DNA from: Nitrosopumilus sp. D6
GTDB taxonomy: Archaea; Thermoproteota; Nitrososphaeria; Nitrososphaerales; Nitrosopumilaceae
Assembly: GCA_003724325.1 (NCBI GenBank)
Contig: RHFD01000042.1
Span: 1-34,037 of the forward strand
Direction: 5' to 3'
DNA: 34,037 bases
Part shown: positions 25,684-34,037 of the stretch, one piece after another
Layout: every line of letters begins with the position of its first letter
How positions within the stretch are numbered: position 1 is the first letter of the stretch
Position numbers and translations under genes: made by a program
The notes under the pieces: generated by a model
The model's input: only the letters and a program-made list of their open reading frames with translations
The model's database searches: none
What the model was told of the DNA's origin: nothing

Positions 25684-27303
25684 CTAGCCCATAGGTGGGC
25701 CGCCGCCTCCGGGAGCCCCGGATGTGGCAATTACATCATCAATCCTTAAAATCATACATGCAGCCTCTGTGGCTGACTTTATAATCTGCTCCTTTACTGC
25801 TATTGGCTCTACTACATCTGCTTCAAACATGTCTGCAATCTGTGTGTTTCTCGCATCGATTCCAGTCCACTTGCGGCCCTGGTTTTGCTTTGCGCGCAAG
25901 GTTGCCATTGTGTCAATTGGATCCATCCCGGCGTTCTCTGCAATGGTAAGCGGTATTGTCTCTAGGGCCTCTGCGTACTTTTTTATCGCTAGCTGCTCGC
26001 GCCCATCAAAGTTGTCTGCCCATTCCTTTAGTTGAGAGGCAGCAAATGACTCTGGAGCTCCCCCGCCTGCCACTATCTCGGGCTTTTCAATCACGTCTTT
26101 TACCACCATTAGCGCGTCGTGAATCGAGCGATCCACCTCGTCGATGACTCTTTGCGAACCACCACGGATGAGCAGTGTGACTGACTGGGGGTGCTTGCAT
26201 CCCTCTATGAACACCCACTTGTCAGACTCGATCTTTTTCTGATGAACCAGATTTGCATATCCCAGATCGTCTTCTGCAAGATCATCAAGGCTGCTTATTA
26301 CCCTGCCGTCAGTTGCCTTTGCAAGCTTTATCATGTCACTCTCCTTGACCCTGCGCACTGCTAGAATGCCGTGCTTTGCAAGATAGTGCTGTGCAATATC
26401 ATCAATTCCCTTTTGGCAGACAAGCACGGTCACACCAGAGTCGTGAAGCTTGTCGACCATTCCCTTTAGCATGCGGTTCTCCTCTTCGAGGAACATCTGC
26501 ATCTGCGTCGGGTCTGTAATTCTAATCTCAGAGCTCATCTCTGTCTTTTCAATCTCTAGTGCAGAGTTTACCAGCGCAATCTTTGCCTTTTCAATGCTAG
26601 TCGGCATTCCGCTGTGGACTATCTCCTTGTCTAGTACAATGCCCTTTATCACCCTAGTATCCTGTATCGAACCACCTGCTTTTTTCTCCACCTTTACATT
26701 TTCTAGATCCACAGCATACTCGTCGCCCTTTTTGGTCGTAATGCCCAGCACTGCATCGACTATTATCTTTGAGAGGGAGTCGCTGTCTTCGGATATCAGC
26801 TTTGACTGCATGCTAGTAGCGGCAATCTTGTAAAGCGATGCCTTGTCATCAGGCAGGATTTTTTTTGAGAGTAGCGAATAAATTTCAAGCGTCTTTTCTG
26901 CGGCCTTTTGGTACCCCTCCACCACAGTCGAGGAGTGAACCTCTTTTTTGAGTAGGTCTTCTGCCTTTGCAAGCAGTGCCCCGCCAAACACCACAGAAGA
27001 CGTGGTTCCATCGCCCACCTCGTTGTCTACTGTCTTTGATATCTCTACAATCATCTTTGCGGCAGGATGCTGCACGTCGATCTCCTTTAGTATGGTGGCC
27101 CCGTCGTTTGTAATTGTGACATCGCCTAGCGAGTCAACGAGCATCTTGTCTAGTCCACGTGGTCCGAGGCTGCTTTTTACCAGATCTGCAACCATCTTTG
27201 CGGCCGCAATATTGTTGTGCTGGGCGTCTTTGCCCTTTTGCTGCAGGGCGCTCTCCTTTAGAACCAAGACTGGCCCGTTTGGTCCCTGCTGTATGGATGC
27301 CAT
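25684..27303 (-). CDS. ths: Thermosome subunit (group II chaperonin)
   Basis: NNIAAAKMVADLVKSSLGPRGLDKMLVDSLGDVTITNDGATIL...GDGTTSSVV...GGGAPE; C-terminal GGGGPPMG. Confidence 0.97.
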   Translation of the reverse strand: MASIQQGPNGPVLVLKESALQQKGKDAQHNNIAAAKMVADLVKSSLGPRGLDKMLVDSLGDVTITNDGATILKEIDVQHPAAKMIVEISKTVDNEVGDGTTSSVVFGGALLAKAEDLLKKEVHSSTVVEGYQKAAEKTLEIYSLLSKKILPDDKASLYKIAATSMQSKLISEDSDSLSKIIVDAVLGITTKKGDEYAVDLENVKVEKKAGGSIQDTRVIKGIVLDKEIVHSGMPTSIEKAKIALVNSALEIEKTEMSSEIRITDPTQMQMFLEEENRMLKGMVDKLHDSGVTVLVCQKGIDDIAQHYLAKHGILAVRRVKESDMIKLAKATDGRVISSLDDLAEDDLGYANLVHQKKIESDKWVFIEGCKHPQSVTLLIRGGSQRVIDEVDRSIHDALMVVKDVIEKPEIVAGGGAPESFAASQLKEWADNFDGREQLAIKKYAEALETIPLTIAENAGMDPIDTMATLRAKQNQGRKWTGIDARNTQIADMFEADVVEPIAVKEQIIKSATEAACMILRIDDVIATSGAPGGGGPPMG

Positions 27304-27342
27304 TTGGATCCAGTCCCCTAAACCCCCCCTTTATAGTATTTC

Positions 27343-29100
27343 CTAGTTAAATGGACGGACATATCTGCGTCTTTTGACGTCAATTATTCCCCCGGAAAGA
27401 ATCCTTATTGACGGCAGGGCCAAAAACGGCAGAAACAGCGGGATCATGTGCGGCCTTGGGAACCGGCAGCCCGAGTCTGCAAGAGTAGTAGTTATGCCCT
27501 CAAAATCTGCAGACACCTGCTCAAACGTGCGGGAAGACACAATGCCTGCAATCTGTAGGGGCATTGATGCGGCTATCCTGCCTGACTTTACCACTACAAG
27601 GCCGCCCTGATTCCTTACTAGATGGTTTGCAGCTACTGCCATATCAGAGTCATTTGAGCCAATTACTATCATGTCACCCTCATGAAAGCACCACGTGGAT
27701 GCAAACGCGCCAATCTCTGCGCCAAAGTTCTCAAGGAATCCCACCGTACTCTTGCCAGTCGAGTTAATTCTGTCAAAAGAGGCCACCTTCCAGACATCAG
27801 AGTCAGGCGAGGCAGGTACCAGGCCGTCGCGCGTCACAAGCTGTGCAGAACCGGGCTGCGTAATTATCTCTGTTTGCAGGCGTATGGTGTTTGCAGTGAC
27901 CTGGAGTTTTTTTGATCTTGCCTCAAAGTCTCTTGCAGAAAACCGGCCCAGCCGGACTGTTTTTTTAAGCCAGGACGGGATCGTTTTCTTTTTTGGGCGT
28001 GCGGTGATCTTTCTTTCAGATACTACTATTCTGCCGCCCACTAGCACCGTGTCTGGCGTAAATGACTCTGCAAATATTACAATGTCTGCAAGCTTGCCAG
28101 GGGCGATTCCCCCAAGATCGCGGTCCATGCGGTAATACTCAAAGACGTTGCGCGATGCCATGGCTGCCGCATCTGCCGGCTCTAGTCCGAGACGGACTGA
28201 CTCGCGCATGCAATAGTCAATGTGCCCGTATCTTGCAAGATCAAGCGGATCAATTCCATCAGAGCAAAACATCAGGCGATCCCTGTACGTTCTGTGTGAG
28301 ATTACCTCTGGTATTATCTCTGCGAGATCCCGGCGTATCGAACCCTCCCGTATCATTACCCACATTCCAAGGCGCAGCCGCTCTATTACCTGCTCGAAAT
28401 TTATCGGCTCGTGGCAGGAGAGTATTCCAGATGAGACATACGCGTTTAGCTTTTTCTCACTGATTCCCGCAGTGTGCCCATTAATGATACAGTCTGCATC
28501 TAGCATATTCCGGAGCGACTCCATGGTGGTATGGTCGCGCGATGTCACCTTTGTCCACGAGAACACCTCGCCGAGTCCCGGCACGCGCCGGTGCCTTGCA
28601 GCGGATCTCTGCTGTCGTATAGAAAGGCTCTGGGAATTGCTGAATTTGGGATCGACTGGGATGCCTCCGGGAACAGTCTGAAATATGCGCACAGGCAGAC
28701 CCTCGCAGAGATTTAGAAACTCGCAAAATCCCCTATACCCTGCAATGCCTGTCATGTCTATCGGATCAGAAAAGAGCGAGGTGACCCCGCACAGGAGCGT
28801 CTTTTTTGCAAACTCCCAGGGCGTTACAAACTGGTCAATGTGTATGTGCGGATCTGCAAGGCCCGGACCCACATGCCTTCCTTTTGCATCAATTATACAG
28901 GTATTAGGCCCTGCCGCGTGGGATGCATCTGGCCCGACGTATGCTATGCGATCCCCCGATATGGCAACCTGCGTGCCAGGTATCGTCTCGCCGGTGTATA
29001 CTGAGAGCAGGCGGCAGTCCTTGATAATCAGGGATGCCTTTTTGCTGCCTGTTGCGACAGAGTTGAGCCGGGAGATGGAATCTGCAAGATCCGAATGCAC
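27343..29100 (-). CDS. Adenine deaminase family protein (COG1001-like), divergent
   Basis: GPGLADPHIHIDQFVTPWEFAKKTLLCGVTSLFSDP...INGHTAGISEKKLNAYVSSGILSCHE...MIREGS...GHIDYCMRESVRLGLEPADAAAMAS...GGIAPGKLADIVIF; GTG start. Confidence 0.82.
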   Translation of the reverse strand: MHSDLADSISRLNSVATGSKKASLIIKDCRLLSVYTGETIPGTQVAISGDRIAYVGPDASHAAGPNTCIIDAKGRHVGPGLADPHIHIDQFVTPWEFAKKTLLCGVTSLFSDPIDMTGIAGYRGFCEFLNLCEGLPVRIFQTVPGGIPVDPKFSNSQSLSIRQQRSAARHRRVPGLGEVFSWTKVTSRDHTTMESLRNMLDADCIINGHTAGISEKKLNAYVSSGILSCHEPINFEQVIERLRLGMWVMIREGSIRRDLAEIIPEVISHRTYRDRLMFCSDGIDPLDLARYGHIDYCMRESVRLGLEPADAAAMASRNVFEYYRMDRDLGGIAPGKLADIVIFAESFTPDTVLVGGRIVVSERKITARPKKKTIPSWLKKTVRLGRFSARDFEARSKKLQVTANTIRLQTEIITQPGSAQLVTRDGLVPASPDSDVWKVASFDRINSTGKSTVGFLENFGAEIGAFASTWCFHEGDMIVIGSNDSDMAVAANHLVRNQGGLVVVKSGRIAASMPLQIAGIVSSRTFEQVSADFEGITTTLADSGCRFPRPHMIPLFLPFLALPSIRILSGGIIDVKRRRYVRPFN

Positions 29101-29120
29101 GGTATGTGATCGGGCCTGCT

Positions 29121-29128
29121 CCTATAAA
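29121..29128 (-). promoter_or_regulatory. TATA-like element for adenine deaminase-like gene
   Basis: Minus strand TTTATAGG ~26 nt upstream of GTG 29100. Confidence 0.5.
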
Positions 29129-29135
29129 TTCAATG

Positions 29136-29144
29136 CTTAAATTA
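29136..29144 (+). promoter_or_regulatory. TATA-like element for rpl44e
   Basis: CTTAAATTA 31 nt upstream of ATG 29167. Confidence 0.5.
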
Positions 29145-29166
29145 CGGCGGGCAAGGCTCAGTTGGT

Positions 29167-29448
29167 ATGAACATCCCAAAGGTGATCAGAAAATACTGCG
29201 CAAAGTGCAAGACACACACAGAGCAAAAGGTGTCAATTTACAAGGCCGGCAAAAGGCGCGGCTCTGCAAGGGGTGAGCGCAGGCACGCCGAGCGAAAGCG
29301 CGGATACGGCGGGCAAAAGTTTCCAAAGCTTGCCAAGCCTGCAAAGGTGACAAAAAAAGTCACCCCGATAATGACGTGTACTGTATGCAAGAAAAAATAC
29401 AACAAGACTGGAATTAGGATTAAAAAGTTCGAGCTGGTGGCAGCATGA
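29167..29448 (+). CDS. rpl44e: 50S ribosomal protein L44e
   Basis: MNIPKVIRKYCAKCKTHTEQKVSIYKAGKRRGSARGERRHAERKRGYGGQKFP...CTVCKKKY. Confidence 0.97.
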   Translation: MNIPKVIRKYCAKCKTHTEQKVSIYKAGKRRGSARGERRHAERKRGYGGQKFPKLAKPAKVTKKVTPIMTCTVCKKKYNKTGIRIKKFELVAA

Positions 29449-29642
29449 AAAAGGATCACATCGAGATACCCGTGCCTTCTAGCAAGTTTCAAATGGTAAA
29501 ATGCGGCGAATGCAGCGAGACGCAGGTGGTGTACTCGCACGCATCCACCCAGGTAGCATGCAACTCTTGCGGCAACACGCTTGCAGAGCCGACTGGTTCA
29601 AAGGCAAAGATAAACGGCGAGATTCTAGAGAGCGCAGAGTAA
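29445..29642 (+). CDS. rps27e: 30S ribosomal protein S27e
   Basis: PVPSSKFQMVKCGECSETQVVYSHASTQVACNSCGNTLAEPTGSKAKI; ATGA overlap with L44e. Confidence 0.97.
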   Translation: MKKDHIEIPVPSSKFQMVKCGECSETQVVYSHASTQVACNSCGNTLAEPTGSKAKINGEILESAE

Positions 29643-30197
29643 GTCATAGTCACTCCTCGTGTTGAGATTAAATGCAACCCTCCTGTCGTCAATTATTACA
29701 TGGCGCTCCTCTACCATGCCAGACGAGGACACCTTTGAAGAGTTGACAAGCGAGGCGCCCGTGTAATAACATTTATTCCTTGCAGGCGGACCCGGCTCTA
29801 TCTGCTGCGATCTCAAAAATTCAAGGGTTGATACGATTCCCGTCCACGCGCAGCCATCATAATATGATGCAATCTTGCTTACCATGTGGGGATCTAGCAG
29901 CGGCATATCACCTGACACGACAAGGACTGCTCCCTCTACCTGCTGTAGCGCATAGTGGAGATCCTCCACATAGCCTGTTCCCGAAGAGTCAATTATCCTG
30001 ACGCCGCTGTCTTGCAGCAGCTTTTTGGTGCGCGGCGAGTTGGGGCTAGTAACTGCCAGCACTTCTCTAATATAGCCAGAGTCGCGCAGCGAATCAACTA
30101 CGCGCATCACCACGGGCTTTGCATACAAGAGTAGCAGCTTTTCATCTCTTGAATCCATGCGCGTCCCCCTGCCGCCTGCCATTACCATGCCGATCAT
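29625..30197 (-). CDS. cobY: Adenosylcobinamide-phosphate guanylyltransferase, archaeal CobY type
   Basis: MIGMVMAGGRGTRMDSRDEKLLL...VVSGDMPLLDPHMV; last gene of cobalamin operon. Confidence 0.88.
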   Translation of the reverse strand: MIGMVMAGGRGTRMDSRDEKLLLLYAKPVVMRVVDSLRDSGYIREVLAVTSPNSPRTKKLLQDSGVRIIDSSGTGYVEDLHYALQQVEGAVLVVSGDMPLLDPHMVSKIASYYDGCAWTGIVSTLEFLRSQQIEPGPPARNKCYYTGASLVNSSKVSSSGMVEERHVIIDDRRVAFNLNTRSDYDLLCAL

Positions 30198-30919
30198 ACC
30201 GAGACGAACACCACCATTGAGGCAAGCCTTGCAAGCTCGTTTGTAGCTCCAAGCACATCTCCTGTAATGCCGCCAAGGCTGCGCTTTGAAACTGCTAGTA
30301 AAAAGATGACAAGCACAATGCTGACTCCAAGCATCAAGAGCCCCGTGGAGCCTTCCAGCCCCACTACTACGACAAGCGTTATTGCAGCAGCTGCTACAAG
30401 TTTTTTCTTATCCCTCATGGAATCTACAAATGGCAAGCTAGAGCCGGGGGCTGCCGGGCTGCCAAGGGATGCCATCAATACCATTGCAAACTTTGCAAGC
30501 ACCTCGCTTACTAGCAGTGCCCTGAACAGATCCGCCCCGCCTGCAAGGGACACGGCAATTATTAGCCCCGTCATGTATAGTATTATTCCCACCGTTCCTG
30601 CAGAGCCAGTCGAGGAGTCCTTCATGGCTGCAAGTCTTTTGGCTTTATTACCGCGCACCATGAGGCCGTCTGCAAAGTCTGCCAGACCATCAGCGTGGTG
30701 TACTCCGGTGAGTATTGCAATGGATGCGGCCACTAGCAATCCTACAAGAAGCGGATCGACTGCAAATGACAGCCCAAACGCGAGTGCGCCGACAATCAGT
30801 CCTATTGCAATACCTGCTACCGGAAACAGGTACATGTTTTTTGCAGTCTCTTCAAGTGTTGCACTAGATGACGGGATTATTGTAAGAAACGAGAACACGG
30901 ATCTTATTCCCCTAAGCAT
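30194..30919 (-). CDS. cobS: Adenosylcobinamide-GDP ribazoletransferase (cobalamin synthase)
   Basis: MLRGIRSVFSFLTIIP...HHADGLADFADGLMVRGNKAKRLAAMKDSSTGSAGTVGI. Start ATG 30919. Confidence 0.95.
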   Translation of the reverse strand: MLRGIRSVFSFLTIIPSSSATLEETAKNMYLFPVAGIAIGLIVGALAFGLSFAVDPLLVGLLVAASIAILTGVHHADGLADFADGLMVRGNKAKRLAAMKDSSTGSAGTVGIILYMTGLIIAVSLAGGADLFRALLVSEVLAKFAMVLMASLGSPAAPGSSLPFVDSMRDKKKLVAAAAITLVVVVGLEGSTGLLMLGVSIVLVIFLLAVSKRSLGGITGDVLGATNELARLASMVVFVSV

Positions 30920-31859
30920 GCACGTACCACCCCGCAAGATACAGCGCCGCAATTATTGGCATCACTACCATTCCAAGGAACAGTGCAGATGTGAGCCTCA
31001 TTATTGATATGGCCTTGCGCACATGGAGTACTGCCGGCCCTGCTGCCCCGCCATCAAGTGTATAGCAGCCGGTCTTTTCAAGCCTAGTCTGCAGCGCGCC
31101 TGCAAGGGCAGCCATTGGATAGCCGGCGTTTGGACTCTGCGTCTTGCGGCAGTCGCGCAGCATTGTCCTGTACGAGCACCTCCAGTCGTGCCGCAGCAGC
31201 GCCGCAGATACAACCATCACAAGTCCCGTGAGCCTTGATGGGACATAGTTGAGGACAGTGTCGCATCTAGCGGCAAACCATCCCACGTCTTGAAACATGG
31301 CAGTCTTGTACCCTATCATGGAATCAGCCGTGTTTACAGTCCTGTATGCAAACGCGCCCGGCAGCCCTAGTAGAGCATAATAGAACATTGGTCCTGTGAT
31401 CCCGTCAGTAGTGTTCTCGCTTATACTCTCAAGCACTCCTGAGAGGATTTCCTCTTCATCAAGATTGGCAGTGTTTCTTTTCACTATACAGGAGAGGCTA
31501 GCCCTTGCAGACTCCAAGTCGCCGCGCTCTACATCATACATGACATCCATGGCGTGCCGCTCCATGCCGCGCATCGCAATAGTCGTCTTGAGTAGTATCA
31601 CCCCAATAATGACTCCTAGTATTATACCCGCAGTTTCAAGTATCAGGTTTAGCGCGACTAGTGGTATCACAACTACAGACACGGCTATCACTACCACTAG
31701 CACACCTCCTAGCCGCTCAAGGGACGGGGCGCGTCTTGCAAGTGGTACAAGCAGTGCAATCAGCGAGCCCATCCATGCAGTGGGGTGGTACCTGCTTTTT
31801 GGATCGCCTAGCAGTGTATCTAGGGTTAGCGCAAGTGATGCAACTACTATCTCGATCAT
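30912..31859 (-). CDS. cbiB: Adenosylcobinamide-phosphate synthase
   Basis: LTLDTLLGDPKSRYHPTAWMGSLIALL...LSENTTDGITGPMFYYALLGLPGAFAYRTVNTADSMIGYKT-type motif (ESISENTTDGITGPMFYYALLG). Confidence 0.95.
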   Translation of the reverse strand: MIEIVVASLALTLDTLLGDPKSRYHPTAWMGSLIALLVPLARRAPSLERLGGVLVVVIAVSVVVIPLVALNLILETAGIILGVIIGVILLKTTIAMRGMERHAMDVMYDVERGDLESARASLSCIVKRNTANLDEEEILSGVLESISENTTDGITGPMFYYALLGLPGAFAYRTVNTADSMIGYKTAMFQDVGWFAARCDTVLNYVPSRLTGLVMVVSAALLRHDWRCSYRTMLRDCRKTQSPNAGYPMAALAGALQTRLEKTGCYTLDGGAAGPAVLHVRKAISIMRLTSALFLGMVVMPIIAALYLAGWYVHA

Positions 31860-32680
31860 ATCATCGCCTCTATTTTTTTCATATCCAGGTTTTCCCTTGC
31901 AGTCTGTGCCAGCCTGTCAATCTCCCTGTCAATTTTTGGCGTATGGCGACCATCCCACACTCCTTGTCGTGCGCCAAGCGAGTCTTCTTCGGGCAGATTT
32001 ATCCTCATCATGGGCATGACTCCAAGTACAGGGACTCGAGTGATGTGGTATAGCTTGCGGATTCCAGGTTTTAAGATTCCGGGATCGCCGCGGAATTTAT
32101 TAAGTACAAACCCCCGCACCAAGCTCTTATATCTTGTCTCAATTAGTGACATGGTTCCTACCAAACTTGCAAACGAGCCGCCCCTTTCAATGTCAGATAC
32201 TAGCAGTACAGAGGCGCCTGCCATCTTTGCAATGCGCATGTTTGCAATGTCGTATCTCTGCAGATTTATCTCTGCGGGACTGCCTGCGCCCTCGATGACT
32301 AGCAGGTCGTGGCTTTTTTTCAGGCGCGACATGGCGCTAGATATTTCTCTCAAAAGGGATCCCGTCTGTTTATAGTATTTTTTGGCGCGCATCTTTTTGC
32401 GGTATCTTCCTCCCACGTATATGGCGCTCAGGTCCTCGCCTAGCGGCTTTAGCAGCACTGGATTGAGATCAGGCGTAATCTCGCACCGCGCGGCGAGCGC
32501 CTGTACTGCCTGAGCCTGTGATATCTCAAAGCCTCTCCCCTTGTAGGCAAACTTTGACATGTTTTGTGACTTGAAGGGGGCCACGTCTATTCCCATATCT
32601 GAGAATATGCGGCACAGAGCTGCAACTAGCAGGGTCTTGCCTGCACCAGAGGATGTTCCCTGGATCATCAGCGCCTTCAT
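31856..32680 (-). CDS. cbiP: Cobyric acid synthase CbiP, N-terminal ATPase domain only (no GATase domain)
   Basis: [26 protein letters not shown]...VAPFKSQNMS...ISQAQAVQALAA...NPVLLKP...VIEGAGSPAEINL...SDIERGGSFASLVGT...NKFRGD...PEEDSLG, then stop after ~274 aa. Start ATG 32680 (ATGA overlap with cobD). Confidence 0.88.
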   Translation of the reverse strand: MKALMIQGTSSGAGKTLLVAALCRIFSDMGIDVAPFKSQNMSKFAYKGRGFEISQAQAVQALAARCEITPDLNPVLLKPLGEDLSAIYVGGRYRKKMRAKKYYKQTGSLLREISSAMSRLKKSHDLLVIEGAGSPAEINLQRYDIANMRIAKMAGASVLLVSDIERGGSFASLVGTMSLIETRYKSLVRGFVLNKFRGDPGILKPGIRKLYHITRVPVLGVMPMMRINLPEEDSLGARQGVWDGRHTPKIDREIDRLAQTARENLDMKKIEAMI

Positions 32681-33738
32681 GCGACTGCCTCCAGCGCCCG
32701 CAATAGCAGCAGGTTCTCCCGTCTGCTCCTCACTGCCACCCGGATGTAGTTGCTGCCAAGGCCGCGAAAGTTGGCACAGTCGCGCACAAGCACGCCGCGC
32801 TGCAGCAGTCTTTTTTGAAGCTTTGCAGAGTCGTGTCTGGTTTTGAGCAGCACAAAGTTTGCAGATGACGGGCTGCACTGAATTCCCGGCATTTTTGCCA
32901 TCTTGTTTCTAAGAAACTCTGACTCTGTCTTTATTATTTTTCTCGATCTGGTCAAATGCTGCCTGTCTCTGAGTGCGGCGATTCCTGCCTCTTGCGCCAT
33001 ACAGCTAATGCTCCAGGGAATCTTTACATTATACAGTGTGCGCACTGCCTCCTTTGAGGCTGCCGCATACCCGACCCGGACTCCTGCGAGTCCAAATGAC
33101 TTTGTAAGTGAGCGCAGCACAAACAAGTTGTCATATTTTTTCACCATGGATATGACTGACTCTTTGGGGCTTTGTGTCAGCTCGATAAAGCACTCGTCTA
33201 CAAATACCATGCAAGAGTGTTTGGCAGCAGTAATAATTATCTGTGAGATCTGTCTTTTTGAGAGCATTGAGCCTGTCGGGTTGTTTGGATTGCAGACAAA
33301 TACGCAGCCCCCGGCTGGAATCTTGGATATGAACAAATCGAGATCGTCTGCAAGGCTCATCGTCTTGAGGAATGTGATGCGGCATCCTGCAAGACGCGAT
33401 GCTGCCTCGTACTCGGCAAATGTGGGGGCCGGAACAAGCACGCGCCTGCCTGAAATAAGAGAGCTGCAAAAGTTGTATATTATCTCAGTTGCCCCGTTGC
33501 CTGCAAGTATGTGTGCCCTGCCAAGTCCGGTATACCTTGCAAGCGCAGAGACGAGATCTGCAGAGCGCGCATCCGGATACTCGGCTGCTTTCCCGAGTCC
33601 CCTGTATAAAGCAGATACTGCCAGATTCGGAATGCCTGCCGGGTTGATATTTGTGCTAAAATCGACTATACGGGGGTTCCGGATTCCCATCGAGTGCCTG
33701 CCTCCGTGCGATACGGGCGTGTGTGATGTGTGGTTCAC
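32677..33738 (-). CDS. cobD: PLP-dependent aminotransferase-fold threonine-phosphate decarboxylase (CobD/HisC-like)
   Basis: [29 protein letters not shown]...[11 protein letters not shown]...[10 protein letters not shown]...[18 protein letters not shown]; first gene of cobalamin operon; GTG start. Confidence 0.85.
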   Translation of the reverse strand: MNHTSHTPVSHGGRHSMGIRNPRIVDFSTNINPAGIPNLAVSALYRGLGKAAEYPDARSADLVSALARYTGLGRAHILAGNGATEIIYNFCSSLISGRRVLVPAPTFAEYEAASRLAGCRITFLKTMSLADDLDLFISKIPAGGCVFVCNPNNPTGSMLSKRQISQIIITAAKHSCMVFVDECFIELTQSPKESVISMVKKYDNLFVLRSLTKSFGLAGVRVGYAAASKEAVRTLYNVKIPWSISCMAQEAGIAALRDRQHLTRSRKIIKTESEFLRNKMAKMPGIQCSPSSANFVLLKTRHDSAKLQKRLLQRGVLVRDCANFRGLGSNYIRVAVRSRRENLLLLRALEAVA

Positions 33739-33790
33739 TATACCGGGTAATAGTACAATATAGTATATCTTTTGGCAGGGGCCAAAAACG

Positions 33791-33800
33791 GTTTAATTTA
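33791..33800 (+). promoter_or_regulatory. TATA-like element for asd
   Basis: GTTTAATTTA ~30 nt upstream of ATG 33822. Confidence 0.5.
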
Positions 33801-33821
33801 GGGCGATCAAAACCACACACC

Positions 33822-34037
33822 ATGGAAAAAAAGAGAGTCGCGATAATAGGGGTGACAGGGTCTGTGGGACAAGAGTTTGTCCAGTCACTAGAGGGGCATC
33901 CATGGTTTGAGGTGACTCAGATCGCCGCATCAGAGCGATCTGCAGGCAAGAACTATCTTGATGCCATAAGGGATCCCGGAGGCATAATAATGTGGGGTGC
34001 AGACGGCGAGATTCCCGAGTATATCAAGTCGATGAAT
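33822..34037 (+). CDS. asd: Aspartate-semialdehyde dehydrogenase, partial (3' end beyond window)
   Basis: [45 protein letters not shown]; open to window end, so absent from ORF track. Confidence 0.88.
   Translation, partial: MEKKRVAIIGVTGSVGQEFVQSLEGHPWFEVTQIAASERSAGKNYLDAIRDPGGIIMWGADGEIPEYIKSMN

Noticed and set aside
30267-31007. 246-aa plus-strand ORF antisense to cobS/cbiB
   Set aside because: Ser/Thr/Ala-rich composition and overlap with strongly supported cobalamin genes.
32681-32878. N-terminal extension of CbiP in the ORF track
   Set aside because: Lies out of frame inside cobD; the P-loop protein begins at ATG 32680 with an ATGA overlap.

Overview
The window is a compact, gene-dense archaeal chromosome segment. 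Gene content (thermosome, Kae1/Bud32, aCPSF2-like beta-CASP nuclease, ABCE1/RLI, TgtA, CobY-type cobalamin gene, L44e/S27e) and several small lineage-type proteins suggest Nitrososphaerota (Thaumarchaeota), with moderate GC. That assignment is inference because no marker was searched. Left end: two tandem secreted thrombospondin-type-3 (TSP3) calcium-binding repeat proteins on the minus strand. The first runs off the window edge and is absent from the ORF track. Middle: informational and tRNA-modification genes (TYW1, Bud32, Kae1, TgtA, Trm5/TYW2-like), a YchF GTPase, AK6, a ferredoxin, OGG-type glycosylase, RLI, an S2P protease, a LarA-like protein, PyrE, FolP-like and MptE-like proteins, GuaA, a ROK kinase, the thermosome, an adenine-deaminase-like protein, and L44e/S27e. 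Right end: a five-gene cobalamin operon (cobD-like, cbiP, cbiB, cobS, cobY) and a truncated asd. No CRISPR, transposon, rRNA or tRNA was identified. Most notable: (1) a CbiP apparently lacking the glutaminase domain; (2) a hexameric 231-aa super-repeat in the 20-unit TSP3 protein; (3) a LarA-family protein that seems to lack the catalytic core; (4) a CxxDxxC (Asp-ligand type) ferredoxin; (5) an adenine deaminase homolog with altered metal/active-site motifs; (6) consistently leaderless promoter geometry and 17-23 bp convergent gene overlaps.
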